DNA from: Haliscomenobacter sp040401995
GTDB taxonomy: Bacteria > Bacteroidota > Bacteroidia > Chitinophagales > Saprospiraceae
Length of the DNA stretch: 64,000 nucleotides
Direction: 5' to 3'
NCBI GenBank assembly: GCA_040401995.1
Contig: JBBANM010000029.1
Span: forward strand, 1-64,000
Shown: positions 44,475 to 53,750 of the stretch, in pieces
How positions within the stretch are numbered: position 1 is the first letter of the stretch
How the letters are laid out: the number at the start of each line of letters is the position of its first letter
Notes under the pieces: generated by a model
The model's database searches: none
Seen by the model: the letters and a program-made list of their open reading frames with translations, nothing else
What the model was told of the DNA's origin: nothing
Translations under genes and position numbers: made by a program

Positions 44475-44546
44475 TAGACTTATGGCTATGCAAGCCTACT
44501 GATTTCAAAAAAGCATTTGAAATCAGTAGGTTCGGTGATAAGTCTA
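44475..44546 (+). promoter_or_regulatory. 72-nt nested hairpin just upstream of the dihydroorotase-like gene
   Basis: Outer arms TAGACTTAT (44475-44483) and ATAAGTCTA (44538-44546) enclose perfect 15-bp inner arms CCTACTGATTTCAAA (44495-44509) and TTTGAAATCAGTAGG (44516-44530) with a 6-nt loop. It ends 22 bp before the start codon. It may be the terminator of the BatA gene, a 5'-UTR control element, or a palindromic repeat. Confidence 0.55.
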
Positions 44547-44568
44547 ATCATCCTACAAATCTTTCAGT

Positions 44569-45843
44569 ATGAAATTGCTCATTCGGAAAGCAACCATCAT
44601 CGACCCCAATTCACCGTACCACCGCAAGTTGGTGGATGTGTTTATTGAAAACGATAAAATCACTTCCATCGGCGCGGCGCTGAAATTGAAAGCCGATCAA
44701 ACCGTGGAAATGGATGGTGCTTACCTATCCCCTGGTTGGATAGACATTGGCGTACAAACGGGAGATCCGGGATTTGAACACCGCGAAGATTTGCGTTCGG
44801 TATCAGCAGCGGCAGCAGCAGGCGGTTTTACTTGTATTGCTGCTCAGCCCAACTCCGAGCCCGTTGTCGACAACAAATCTGGGGTGAATTATTTGCTGCA
44901 ACAAAGCAAAAATCAATTGGTGGATGTGCTACCGATTGGCGCTATAACCGTGGGCTGTAAAGGCAAAGACATCACCGAGATGATCGACATGCGCCGTTCA
45001 GGAGCTATTGCTTTTTCGGATGGGGATCATCCGCTGCAAGACAATGGTATGATGCTGCGTGCGCTGGAATACGTAAAGGCTTTTTCTGGCATTGTGATCA
45101 ATCAGCCGCTGGATCAAGCCATTGCGCTAAATGGGGAAATGCACGAAGGCGTGGTCAGTACATCGCTGGGACTCAAAGGAATCCCCAATTTAGCGGAAGA
45201 CCTGATGGTACAACGCGATATTTACCTAGCAGAATACGCTGATTCGCGGGTGCATTTGGCCAATATTTCTACTTCGCACTCGGTGGAATTGGTTCGTCGC
45301 GCTAAGGCCAAAGGATTGCGGGTAAGCTGTTCGGTTGCCGCACTTAATCTGGCTTTCGACGATCGCTCTTTGATGGGTTTCGACAGCGGATTTAAAGTGA
45401 TGCCGCCCCTGCGTGCGCAAGAAGATATTGCCAGTTTGATGCAAGGACTAAAAGACGGGACGATTGATTTGATCAGCGCCAACCACGTGCCATTGGAGGA
45501 AGAACAAAAGAAATTGGAATTTCCTTACGCGGGTTTTGGCGCAATCGGTCTTGAAACCGCTTTTGCCATGGTCAATACCCGTTTGGAAGGATTATTGAAT
45601 ATGGAGGAAATCATCGCAAAATTTGCGTCCAATCCGCGCCGACTTTTTGAACTTCCTGAAGTAACCATTCGGGAGGGAGCAAAGGCCAATTTGACGTGGT
45701 TTCATCCCACGTTGGCTTGGACTTTTGATCGCAAAAACATATACTCAAAATCACTCAATACGCCATTATTGGGGCAACAGTTACAGGGTCGAGTATTGGG
45801 CGTAGTGAATAATGGAAAAGCTTTTTTCAATCCATCAATTTAG
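44569..45843 (+). CDS. Dihydroorotase-like protein lacking metal ligands
   Basis: A 424-residue member of the dihydroorotase (class I) family by its frame: MKLLIRKATIIDPNSPYHRK, YLSPGWIDIGVQTGDPGFEHREDL, and GFTCIAAQPNSEPVVDN. The His-x-His zinc site after the first strand is replaced by Gly61 and Gln63 (DIGVQTGDPG). Where active enzymes have the catalytic aspartate (TDHAPH), it has Asn305 (SANHVPLEEE). It is unlikely to be an active dihydroorotase. It may be a structural partner for aspartate transcarbamoylase, as proposed for PyrX-type proteins, or have another role. Full length, no frame damage. Confidence 0.85.
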   Translation: MKLLIRKATIIDPNSPYHRKLVDVFIENDKITSIGAALKLKADQTVEMDGAYLSPGWIDIGVQTGDPGFEHREDLRSVSAAAAAGGFTCIAAQPNSEPVVDNKSGVNYLLQQSKNQLVDVLPIGAITVGCKGKDITEMIDMRRSGAIAFSDGDHPLQDNGMMLRALEYVKAFSGIVINQPLDQAIALNGEMHEGVVSTSLGLKGIPNLAEDLMVQRDIYLAEYADSRVHLANISTSHSVELVRRAKAKGLRVSCSVAALNLAFDDRSLMGFDSGFKVMPPLRAQEDIASLMQGLKDGTIDLISANHVPLEEEQKKLEFPYAGFGAIGLETAFAMVNTRLEGLLNMEEIIAKFASNPRRLFELPEVTIREGAKANLTWFHPTLAWTFDRKNIYSKSLNTPLLGQQLQGRVLGVVNNGKAFFNPSI

Positions 45844-45871
45844 TTCTATAACACTATAAAACCTCTTGAAA

Positions 45872-46453
45872 ATGAGTACATTTGACCATCAAATTAACGA
45901 TGCTCCAAAGCCGCCGTATCGGAATACTGCCATTACTTACGGGGCGCTAACGGGGCTGGTTTCCATTGTAATTGGTTTGGTTTCTTACTTAGCTGGCTTC
46001 TCTGACCCCGCTAAACAACAAGGTGCACTGGGCTGGATCAACCAGTTGCTTACTTATGGCATCATGATTGGCGGTCTGGTATTAGCGGTTCGCAAACACC
46101 GCGATCAAGAATTAGATAGTTACATCACCTTTGGCAGGGCTTTTGGCGTAGGTTTTTTGACCATGTTGGTATACAGTCTTATTTCTGCGGTTTGGGCATA
46201 TGTGTTTTTCAGTTTTATTGCTACCGATATGTTGGAGCTATTCAGACAAGTGAGCATTGATCGTATGGTGGAAAAACAGGATATTCCCATAGATCAAGCC
46301 GAAGAGGCTATGAATACACCTCTTGCCAAATCAATGATGAGCCCGGTGGCTTTGACAGGTTTTGCGTTTGTAGGTCTACTATTTATCGGAGCTATTTTTG
46401 CCTTGATTGTTGCCGCAATCATGCGCAAATCACCACCTGAAGCTACCGCATAG
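45872..46453 (+). CDS. DUF4199 membrane protein
   Basis: A 193-residue protein with four membrane helices (about residues 25-45, 58-78, 98-125 and 155-180), beginning MSTFDHQINDAPKPPYRNTA from ATG 45872. The layout and RDQELDSYITFGRAFGVGFL are typical of DUF4199, a Bacteroidota family of unknown function. It follows the dihydroorotase-like gene by 28 bp and is probably in the same transcript, which ends at a strong terminator. Confidence 0.82.
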   Translation: MSTFDHQINDAPKPPYRNTAITYGALTGLVSIVIGLVSYLAGFSDPAKQQGALGWINQLLTYGIMIGGLVLAVRKHRDQELDSYITFGRAFGVGFLTMLVYSLISAVWAYVFFSFIATDMLELFRQVSIDRMVEKQDIPIDQAEEAMNTPLAKSMMSPVALTGFAFVGLLFIGAIFALIVAAIMRKSPPEATA

Positions 46454-46490
46454 AAGAAATACATAGCAATATTAAAATGCAGTTATCTGC

Positions 46491-46537
46491 AAAAAAAGAT
46501 ACGGATGGTGAGCACTTACCATCCGTATCTTTTTTTG
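46491..46537 (+). terminator. Strong Rho-independent terminator
   Basis: AAAAAAAGATACGGATGGT (46491-46509) pairs with ACCATCCGTATCTTTTTTT (46518-46536) with an 8-nt loop. The perfect 19-bp stem starts with A7 and ends with T7, so it can work in both directions. Confidence 0.95.
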
Positions 46538-46690
46538 GATATCACCTATCATTGCATCCCCTTTTTTCATCCCATCTTCTACAAAGCTTTGTAAAATTGC
46601 TATTTTTGAACAATCAGAGGTCGCTAAAAAACGCTTCAATGTTGTGTGCGTTGGTTTTCAGTGACTTATAACAACTCTTCTCAAAGAAAT

Positions 46691-48577
46691 ATGAAAAACA
46701 CAATTCAAACCGCCCTTTTGGTGCTGGCTGTCTTTGGTTTGACCCAAACGGCCAACTGCCAAGACATCCCGCTGAATCCCCTACCCCTAGAGGATATGTC
46801 GAATTTTCGTCCCGCCAGTAGCACCTGGAAAATCGTGGGCGATGTACAAATGGACAGCCATACTACCGATGTACAAGTAACCCCTGGAAAAGGAGTGCTG
46901 GTCAACCAAATCACTGAAAAAGACCATGCCGAAATTGAACGCCTCAATGCCGCCAAAGAATGGGACAAAGTCAATAGTTATAAATTGTTGACTACGTGGA
47001 GCCATGGCGATATTGAATTGGATCTGGAAGTGATGGTGCCCAAAGGTTCCAATTCAGGAATCTACATGCAAGGGCGCTATGAAGTCCAATTGTACGACAG
47101 TTGGGGTGTTTTGTCGCCAAAATTTAGCGATCTGGGCGGTATTTACCGCAACTGGGAAAGCGAGCCCGGAAAAATCTACTTGGGTAAAGCGCCCTTGAGC
47201 AACGCCGCCAAAGCACCAGGATTATGGCAAAAAATGCACATTGTATTCCAAGCGCCGCGGTTCAACGAAAAAGGGGAGAAAATATCAAATGCCAAATTCA
47301 TCCGCGTAGATGTGAACGGCGTTACCATTCACCAAAACGTGGAGGTGCCACTGCCTACTGGCGGGCCCTTGGAGCCCAATGAAACCGCACAGGGTCCTTT
47401 GATGATTCAGGGCGATCATGGTTCTATTGCTTTTCGCAACATCAAATACCGCATGATTGGCTCAAAAAAAGCCACGCTGACCAATATCAACTACCAGTAT
47501 TTTGAAGGCGCCTTTAAATTTGCCCAAGATTTCGCCAAACTGACGCCCAAAGCCAGCGGCAAGCTCAATGAGTTGACTTGTGAAGTAGTACAAAAAACCG
47601 ATAAATACGCGGTTAAGTATACTGGAGATTTGAATGTTCCTGCTGATGGGTTGTACTTTTTTTCCATCGCTTCTACCGGCGGATTATTGGTGGAAGTTGA
47701 TGGCAAAACCCTAATTAACGACCAACACCCGGATGGTTGGTATGGCAATCGCCCGGTGAGTATGGACTTAAAAGCAGGTACCCACCAGTTTGTTCTACAT
47801 ACCTACAAAGATGCCTCTTGGATGCCGCCGCGCTTGGCTTTTATCATAGAGGGTGCGCCTATTCAACGCACTGTTTTTCAGACATTTGGTTCTTACCCGC
47901 CAGATTCTAACCCTGAAGCCCCCATTTACATTACTGTAGGCAGCAAACCCAGACTTTTGCGTGCTTTTTTGGATTTCAATGGCAAAAGAGACCAGCGCAT
48001 TACCCATAGCATTGCGGTGGGCGATCCAAGCGGCACCAACTACATTTACGACCTCAAAGGCGGGAGCATTGCTTGCGTTTGGCGTGGTCAATTTGTAAAT
48101 GCTTCCCCCATGTGGATCGATCGCGGGGATGGTAGTTTCCGACCAGAAGGCAGTGCGCAGTACTTGTTCCGCGGACAATCAATAGCTGTACTAAATTCTC
48201 CTGAGGCCCAATTCCCGATGGAATACAAAGAAGAAGATTTCCGTCCAAAAGGATACGACATTGAGGAATCCAGCAATCGCCCAGTGTTCAAATTCTCTTA
48301 CCAAGGCGCGGAGGTCGAAGACCGCATTTATCCAAGCGACGAAAACCGCAGTCTGACCCGCGAATTGAAAATCATCGGCAAAACTGCCAACCTCTTCTGC
48401 AAACTGGCGGAAGGTAAAACCATTGTTGCCTTGCCCGATGGCACCTATCAGGTAGATCAACAATACTATGTAGCCCCCGCAAAAGGACCAAAAGTTTCCG
48501 TTCGCGCCATCAATGGCCACCAAGAGTTGATCATGGCGGCAGACGGCCCGAACATCAAGTACAGCATTATCTGGTAA
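46691..48577 (+). CDS. DUF1080 (3-keto-disaccharide hydrolase type) protein with PA14 domain
   Basis: A 628-residue exported protein from ATG 46691 (signal peptide about residues 1-24, TQTANCQ). The first 245 residues are a DUF1080 concanavalin-like domain: VPKGSNSGIYMQGRYEVQLYDS, GGIYRNWESEPGK, and WQKMHIVFQAPRF. Residues about 262-390 are a PA14 carbohydrate-binding module (YFEGAFKF, then GLYFFSIASTGGLLVEVDGK). The final 200 residues are unassigned. DUF1080 members include 3-keto-glycoside hydrolases acting in the periplasm. It is followed after 68 bp by a dehydrogenase-cytochrome gene, a usual pairing. Confidence 0.85.
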   Translation: MKNTIQTALLVLAVFGLTQTANCQDIPLNPLPLEDMSNFRPASSTWKIVGDVQMDSHTTDVQVTPGKGVLVNQITEKDHAEIERLNAAKEWDKVNSYKLLTTWSHGDIELDLEVMVPKGSNSGIYMQGRYEVQLYDSWGVLSPKFSDLGGIYRNWESEPGKIYLGKAPLSNAAKAPGLWQKMHIVFQAPRFNEKGEKISNAKFIRVDVNGVTIHQNVEVPLPTGGPLEPNETAQGPLMIQGDHGSIAFRNIKYRMIGSKKATLTNINYQYFEGAFKFAQDFAKLTPKASGKLNELTCEVVQKTDKYAVKYTGDLNVPADGLYFFSIASTGGLLVEVDGKTLINDQHPDGWYGNRPVSMDLKAGTHQFVLHTYKDASWMPPRLAFIIEGAPIQRTVFQTFGSYPPDSNPEAPIYITVGSKPRLLRAFLDFNGKRDQRITHSIAVGDPSGTNYIYDLKGGSIACVWRGQFVNASPMWIDRGDGSFRPEGSAQYLFRGQSIAVLNSPEAQFPMEYKEEDFRPKGYDIEESSNRPVFKFSYQGAEVEDRIYPSDENRSLTRELKIIGKTANLFCKLAEGKTIVALPDGTYQVDQQYYVAPAKGPKVSVRAINGHQELIMAADGPNIKYSIIW

Positions 48578-48645
48578 TCGAAGTTTTTCGGTTTAAATAC
48601 AGATAATTCAAGCATTGTTTTAATTCATTTTGAAAAAAAATTGCC

Positions 48646-50601
48646 ATGAAAACGCTCTTATATACCGGTCTTTTACTAGCCGGATTGTTTTCGATTCATT
48701 TATTTGGAAGCTTTGTTTTTCCCGAGCCTCCGGCGGTTACGCCAAAAGAAGAGGACTATTACAAAATCATTACCGTTCCTGCTCCGGAGGGGGTGTTATT
48801 GGAAGTAGGCGGTATCACTACCCTACCCGATGGCCGGATCATGTTGTGTACCCGCCGCGGCGATGTATGGCTGATTGAAAATGCCAGCATGGAAAACAAC
48901 AGCAAACCCGTTTACAAGTTGTTTGCTTCCGGATTGCATGAGCCATTGGGCTTGGCCTACAAAGACAATTCCATCTACATTGCCCAGCGTGGAGAATTGA
49001 CCAAACTGACCGATAAAGACGGCGATGATGTAGCCGATAGTTATCAAACTGTTTATGCCTGGCCTATCTCTGGTCACTATCACGAATATTCGTTTGGCCC
49101 AAAAATCGCCCCTGACGGCAGCATGTTTGTATCCTGCAACGTAGCCTTTGGCGACGAAGAATGGTGGAGAGGCGAAAGTCGCGTGCCTTGGCGCGGATGG
49201 ACGATCCGCATCACCCCTGATGGCAAAATGGAGCCTTGGGCTACTGGTATGCGCTCGCCTTGCGGTTTGGGCATGATCGACGGCGATCTTTTTTACGATG
49301 ACAACCAAGGCGACTACATGGGCTCAGGCGGTATCTGGCATTTGAAAAAAGGTGCATTTAGCGGTCACCCAGCGGGACTTCGCTGGACGGGTATGCCCAA
49401 CTCTCCCGTAAAATTAACGGCTAGTCAGTTCAATGCCAAAGTCGATCCTCGTCAAACTCGGAAAGATGGCGTAGCCGTAAAACCCGAAAACATCACCAAT
49501 GAGAGCAACCCGAATTTGTTATATCAAGTAAAACAAAGCTTGCCGGAAATACAAACGCCAGCCGTTTGGTTGCCACACGGTGTATTGGGCATCTCCAATT
49601 CTGAGATTTTGAAAGACGATACCAAAGGCGGATTTGGTCCTTTTGCTGGTCAGATTTTTGTAGGTGATCAAGGCCAAAGTAAAATCATGCGCGTGGTGAT
49701 GGAAAAAGTAAACGGCGAATACCAAGGGGTTGCTTTTGACTTCCGTAGCGGTTTTGAATCGGGCGTATTGCGTATGTCTTTTGCCCACGACGGGTCGCTT
49801 TTTGCAGGATTAACCAACCGGGGTTGGGGATCAGCCGGTACAACTACTGCGGGTTTGCAACGCTTAGCCTGGACTGGCAAAATGCCAATGGAAATGAAAA
49901 CCGTCAACGCTATGCCCGACGGTTTTGAAATTGAATTTACCATGCCCGTTGACAAAGCCTCCGCTGCCGACTTAAGCACTTATGGCGGTCGCAGTTACAT
50001 TTACAAATACCATCCGGTGTATGGCAGTCCGACGATCAATGAAGAAAAACTTAACATCAAAGGCGTAAAAGTATCTGATGACGGGCTAAAAGTGCGGCTT
50101 ATTGTGGACAACCTCCGCCCTTATTACTTGCATGAATTGGATGTTGCCGGCATCCGTTCTCGCGATGGAGCACTACCGGTATTGCATTCCAAAGCTTACT
50201 ATACTTTGAACAACATCCCAAGCGGTCCGAAATTGCAGTTGACTGAAGTGAGCACCAAACGAAGTGGACCGGCGCCAACGCCAGCCAAAGCGACTCCAGC
50301 AGTTACCAAAGGCGGAACGGCAGCCGTAAAGGCGCCAACTTGGGAAAAAATCAAACCCATCTTGGCAGAGAATACTTGTTTGGCTTGTCATAACCCCGAT
50401 ACCCGCCAAGTGGGTCCTTCTTACAAGGATATTGCCAGCCGCAAATATACCAACGAGCAAATCGTGGAGTTGATTTACAATCCAAAGCCACAAAACTGGC
50501 CTGATTATGCTACGCCCATGGCGCCAATGCCGCAGGTAAGCAAAGAAAATGCCATGAAAATTGCCATGTGGATCAATTCATTACAGCCTAAAACGCCGTA
50601 A
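48646..50601 (+). CDS. Periplasmic sugar dehydrogenase-like beta-propeller with C-terminal cytochrome c
   Basis: A 651-residue exported protein (signal segment at residues 1-27). Residues about 40-420 form a six-bladed beta propeller of the glucose/sorbosone dehydrogenase type (GLHEPLGLAYKDNSIYIAQRG, then SPCGLGMIDGDLFYDDNQGDY). A linker of Ala/Pro/Lys (about 545-565) leads to a mono-haem cytochrome c domain with CLACH (Cys578 to His582) and a possible Met ligand in MAPMPQ. It should pass electrons from a substrate to the respiratory chain. With the DUF1080 gene it suggests periplasmic oxidation and cleavage of glycosides. Confidence 0.85.
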   Translation: MKTLLYTGLLLAGLFSIHLFGSFVFPEPPAVTPKEEDYYKIITVPAPEGVLLEVGGITTLPDGRIMLCTRRGDVWLIENASMENNSKPVYKLFASGLHEPLGLAYKDNSIYIAQRGELTKLTDKDGDDVADSYQTVYAWPISGHYHEYSFGPKIAPDGSMFVSCNVAFGDEEWWRGESRVPWRGWTIRITPDGKMEPWATGMRSPCGLGMIDGDLFYDDNQGDYMGSGGIWHLKKGAFSGHPAGLRWTGMPNSPVKLTASQFNAKVDPRQTRKDGVAVKPENITNESNPNLLYQVKQSLPEIQTPAVWLPHGVLGISNSEILKDDTKGGFGPFAGQIFVGDQGQSKIMRVVMEKVNGEYQGVAFDFRSGFESGVLRMSFAHDGSLFAGLTNRGWGSAGTTTAGLQRLAWTGKMPMEMKTVNAMPDGFEIEFTMPVDKASAADLSTYGGRSYIYKYHPVYGSPTINEEKLNIKGVKVSDDGLKVRLIVDNLRPYYLHELDVAGIRSRDGALPVLHSKAYYTLNNIPSGPKLQLTEVSTKRSGPAPTPAKATPAVTKGGTAAVKAPTWEKIKPILAENTCLACHNPDTRQVGPSYKDIASRKYTNEQIVELIYNPKPQNWPDYATPMAPMPQVSKENAMKIAMWINSLQPKTP

Positions 50602-50625
50602 ACCTCGCAGATTGATTTTCTACGC

Positions 50626-50669
50626 AAAAGGGGCGTTGATACAGAGATGATCTGTATCAACGCCCTTTT
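50626..50669. terminator. Bidirectional terminator between convergent genes
   Basis: AAAAGGGGCGTTGATACAGA (50626-50645) pairs with TCTGTATCAACGCCCTTTT (50651-50669), with one bulged G. A tracts on one side and T tracts on the other let it stop the dehydrogenase-cytochrome and the reverse-strand lipoprotein genes. Confidence 0.92.
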
Positions 50670-50709
50670 ATTTTGAGACCAATTTTATTTTTTAGAGATC
50701 TTTTTTCCT

Positions 50710-51135
50710 TTACTCTGCAAATCCGTTTTTTGCCCAGCAGGTAATCTTATTGATGTCACTGGCGGATAGCTTGGTACCGGTATTTGGCATTCGGCTACAG
50801 TTGCTTTCCCAATTGATCGCGCACAAAAGGGAGTGTTCGTTGAACTGTTTTTGGGAGCTTGCATAGGTCGCTAAATTCAACCCATGCGCTGGGTTTTTAG
50901 CCCCATGACATCCTGATGTGGCGCAATTGGCATCAAAAATCGCCTTAATGGATTTAGTGTAGGTGTTATTGACCACATCGATACCAGTGCAATCGGCACG
51001 ATTGAAGTAGTCGGCATTGGTGAAACCTGCGCCTGCGCCGTCATCGTCGTCTTCTTTTTCACAACTATTGAACACCAGCATGCTTGACAAAAGGAAGATC
51101 GCTCCAATCTGGAGCATAAAACGAGTTCTTTTCAT
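50710..51135 (-). CDS. Haem-binding cytochrome c-like lipoprotein
   Basis: A 141-residue lipoprotein: a hydrophobic signal segment (residues 8-22) ends at SC with the lipid cysteine at Cys25, followed by an acidic EKEDDDDGAGAG linker. The haem site is CATSGCH (Cys71, Cys76, His77), with four residues between the cysteines instead of two, a variant seen in Bacteroidota and Planctomycetes cytochromes. Other Cys residues at 49, 104, 112 and 133 may form disulphides. It may accept electrons from the neighbouring dehydrogenase-cytochrome, though the genes converge and are not cotranscribed. Confidence 0.78.
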   Translation of the reverse strand: MKRTRFMLQIGAIFLLSSMLVFNSCEKEDDDDGAGAGFTNADYFNRADCTGIDVVNNTYTKSIKAIFDANCATSGCHGAKNPAHGLNLATYASSQKQFNEHSLLCAINWESNCSRMPNTGTKLSASDINKITCWAKNGFAE

Positions 51136-51378
51136 TTTGTTTTTGTGTTTGTTTGAGAACGTTGGGAGCGTTGGAAAATCTCGTGGCCAAAATTATTTTT
51201 TTTCTGTAATGTTTATACGGTTAAATATAAATTAGTACGCAATTAACAAAGAGTCTTGTTTCTAGGCTGTCTCCTTCCTTAAGAGCTTGCTCTTCCTCGC
51301 CTCAGAACCGCAACCCTAAAGTGTGTTTGGATTTTTAGTTCACTGCGCAATCGAGCCAAAATCCTGAACAAGTTCAAA
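51136..51378. other. Intergenic region with one decayed element end
   Basis: AAGTGTGTTTGGATTTTTAGTTC (51319-51341) matches the right end of elements A and B read outward, and the next 25 bases still align loosely. No second end is present. No gene is seen in the rest. Confidence 0.6.
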
Positions 51379-51420
51379 AAAAGAGCTGCCACTGGAAATT
51401 GATCCAGTAGCAGCTCTTTT
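51379..51420 (-). terminator. Terminator of the papain-like protease gene
   Basis: AAAAGAGCTGCCACTGG (51379-51395) and CCAGTAGCAGCTCTTTT (51404-51420) pair at 16 of 17 positions. On the reverse strand the stem is followed by a T tract (A run at 51376-51382). Confidence 0.88.
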
Positions 51421-51443
51421 AAATTAATGGCCCTTCATTTTAA

Positions 51444-53678
51444 TTATTGGACTGGAAATAAAAACCACCACGCCGTAACAGCTGCATCTGGCAATGCGGC
51501 AAAACCCAATTTCCCATTGTCAAAAAACAGACTTTGCCCCGTTCTCCAACGGTTTTTGATCAGGTATGTCCCTGTTGGGGTGGGTTTAAGTTCCCAATGA
51601 GCACTCCAGGCGCCATCGTGAATTAGAGCCGTAGAAAGCTGCCCGGTTTCTACTTGGAGCCGCTGATCGGGTTTCCAGAGGTTTTGGATCCAAAAGTAGG
51701 AAGTACCTGGCACGGGCACCAGTTTCCATTGAGCGCTCCAAGCACCATCTTGGATTTGGTCAAGGCTGAGGGGGCCTTTTTCGATGTTGATGCGCAAATC
51801 AGGCCTCGCCATGTTGACAATGCGCACCAATTTGTTGCTCAAAGCGTTTGCAGGGGGATTAGGTGTAACTGCTACAGTGGGTGTTGAACCTCCTCCAGCC
51901 GGAGTTCCTCCCATAGTTGCGCCAATCGACGCCCCTGCTGGGCCTGCCCCAACCAGGGCTTCGAGGATGAGCCGTTTGGCTTCGTCGGCACTGACCCGAT
52001 TACCTGCTAGGTCACATACGTAATAATTGCCCGGGAAATACATCTCTTGATCCAGGTCACAGGAGTTGGTTCTGAACTTACAAAAACCGTTGTCACCCCA
52101 TTGTGGGCCCCAGCTGTTTTGCACTTCCCAGTAGGCACAATCATTGTCATTGACATCTGGATAAGTAAATCCTGTTACCATTACGGCATGGCCGGTCACA
52201 TCTCCTTTATCTCCTGCTCCAGATTGATAGATATTCCCTCCGTAAATCTTTTTGGATCCTACGTAGGCCGAAAAGTCTTGGTAAACTGTAAAATCCGCCA
52301 GCAACACTTCTTTTTTCAGCAAGTACTCGCGCATGCGGTCTTGCCTGCTCACTTGTGGATTTGCAACGACGGGTTTGCTTTCCAACCCCAGCGCGTTAAC
52401 CATGGAGACACTGCCATCGCTGTTGATTATGTAGTAGTTATCGAGCCGAATCCCGTAATTTTTGTTCCCATTTTGAAAAGGGATGGTCACGTTACAAGCT
52501 TTTGTTAAAGCTGAGTAAATCGCCCAGCCGTATCCTTGCTTTCTGGTTTTAGGATCTGGATCTCTTAAACTATAAAACCAGGAGGCATTGAACATTGACT
52601 TGGACAGGTTCGAAACTTTTGCTCGGTCATCTGCGGATAATTGCCCCGGAGCCAGCATAGAATTGATCACTTTAGATGCAATCGCTGAGGTAGTAGAAAA
52701 AGCGACACAGGCGCCCTCACTTCCTTGGTTGGCAACTGCATCGGTACGGGTACCGTTATCGGGGTCCATCAATGTGAACCTGGCAGGCATGCCCGCCGGA
52801 CGTGGTTTAAGGGTTTCTTTGCTCACCGTAGCAAAATAGTGCCCTTCGGAGGTAAATTCATTGCCAATGAGGTTATTGTCGATGTCGCTTTTGCTGATGC
52901 GGATTTCACCGATTACATCGTCGGGATTAGGATCAGGATCGTCTTCCTTGATTCGGATGATAATGTTGTCTTGCACATTCCAGGAACCAGGTAAGAGCCA
53001 ATATTCTTTTTTGGCAGCATCTGAGATGGTGAGCATTTCGGCCAGTGGCGTTAAAAAGTCAATTTCAAATGCACCTTGGCTGCGTTCATTCATGGAATAG
53101 GTAGATATCGTGATGGGTGTGCCGCCATCTACAATTACTTCGAGATAAACCTCGTCTTCTCCGTCGTCGGTCGTTTCAAGGCAGTGCAAGCCATTAAAGA
53201 CCAGTTTGAACGGAGCCGCCGTAGCGACAACAGGAGTCGAAATTTTAGTCAAGGAATAAGAAACATCATAGTTGGCGCCTTCCGCACTGCCTTGGCCCGT
53301 TAGATCTTTGTTGCCTACGGGGCTACTAGAGAACAACTGAATCGATCCAATTAGATCATCACCGCTGGCATCGTCAAGTTCTTTGATCAGAATGGTACAG
53401 CTGGAACGGAACGTAAAACTATAAGGTGGATACCAAGTGGCAATATTAGAGTCTTCGTTCATAGATTTGTAGCCACTGTTCCCTGGATAGCGGGTTGCAG
53501 CACCTCCATCAATCGTCACCTCAAGATAAATTTCGTCTTCTCCACCTTCAGTAGTTTCGTTGCAAAATATTTTGGTCACTTTAGCTTCGTAAGCAACCTG
53601 GGCACTAATTCTTTGGGCAAGCCCGAGTGTACAACATAAAAGCATTAGATATGCCAAATAATTTATTTGTTTTTTCAT
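51444..53678 (-). CDS. Exported papain-family (C1) cysteine protease with duplicated N-terminal and beta-trefoil-like C-terminal domains
   Basis: A 744-residue protein with a signal peptide (residues 1-27). Two related beta domains of about 110 residues come first, each with GEDEIYLEV or GEDEVYLEV (46-54, 173-181) and an IRIKE/ILIKE strand. The C1 peptidase domain spans about 300-580: catalytic Cys324 (EGACVAFS), His497 (GHAVMVTGF) and Asn521 (NSWGPQWGDNGF). The last 130 residues contain three repeats with DGAWSAQW-, DGAWSAHW- and DAAVTAWW-type cores, as in ricin-like beta-trefoils, and may bind carbohydrate. No T9SS tail is seen. Likely a secreted or periplasmic degradative protease. Confidence 0.87.
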   Translation of the reverse strand: MKKQINYLAYLMLLCCTLGLAQRISAQVAYEAKVTKIFCNETTEGGEDEIYLEVTIDGGAATRYPGNSGYKSMNEDSNIATWYPPYSFTFRSSCTILIKELDDASGDDLIGSIQLFSSSPVGNKDLTGQGSAEGANYDVSYSLTKISTPVVATAAPFKLVFNGLHCLETTDDGEDEVYLEVIVDGGTPITISTYSMNERSQGAFEIDFLTPLAEMLTISDAAKKEYWLLPGSWNVQDNIIIRIKEDDPDPNPDDVIGEIRISKSDIDNNLIGNEFTSEGHYFATVSKETLKPRPAGMPARFTLMDPDNGTRTDAVANQGSEGACVAFSTTSAIASKVINSMLAPGQLSADDRAKVSNLSKSMFNASWFYSLRDPDPKTRKQGYGWAIYSALTKACNVTIPFQNGNKNYGIRLDNYYIINSDGSVSMVNALGLESKPVVANPQVSRQDRMREYLLKKEVLLADFTVYQDFSAYVGSKKIYGGNIYQSGAGDKGDVTGHAVMVTGFTYPDVNDNDCAYWEVQNSWGPQWGDNGFCKFRTNSCDLDQEMYFPGNYYVCDLAGNRVSADEAKRLILEALVGAGPAGASIGATMGGTPAGGGSTPTVAVTPNPPANALSNKLVRIVNMARPDLRINIEKGPLSLDQIQDGAWSAQWKLVPVPGTSYFWIQNLWKPDQRLQVETGQLSTALIHDGAWSAHWELKPTPTGTYLIKNRWRTGQSLFFDNGKLGFAALPDAAVTAWWFLFPVQ

Positions 53679-53750
53679 CTTAAAGGTTTTATGGATAAAA
53701 ATGGATGATTGTATGCTTCAAAACTAGTTGGAAATGGATTTGAAAAAAAT

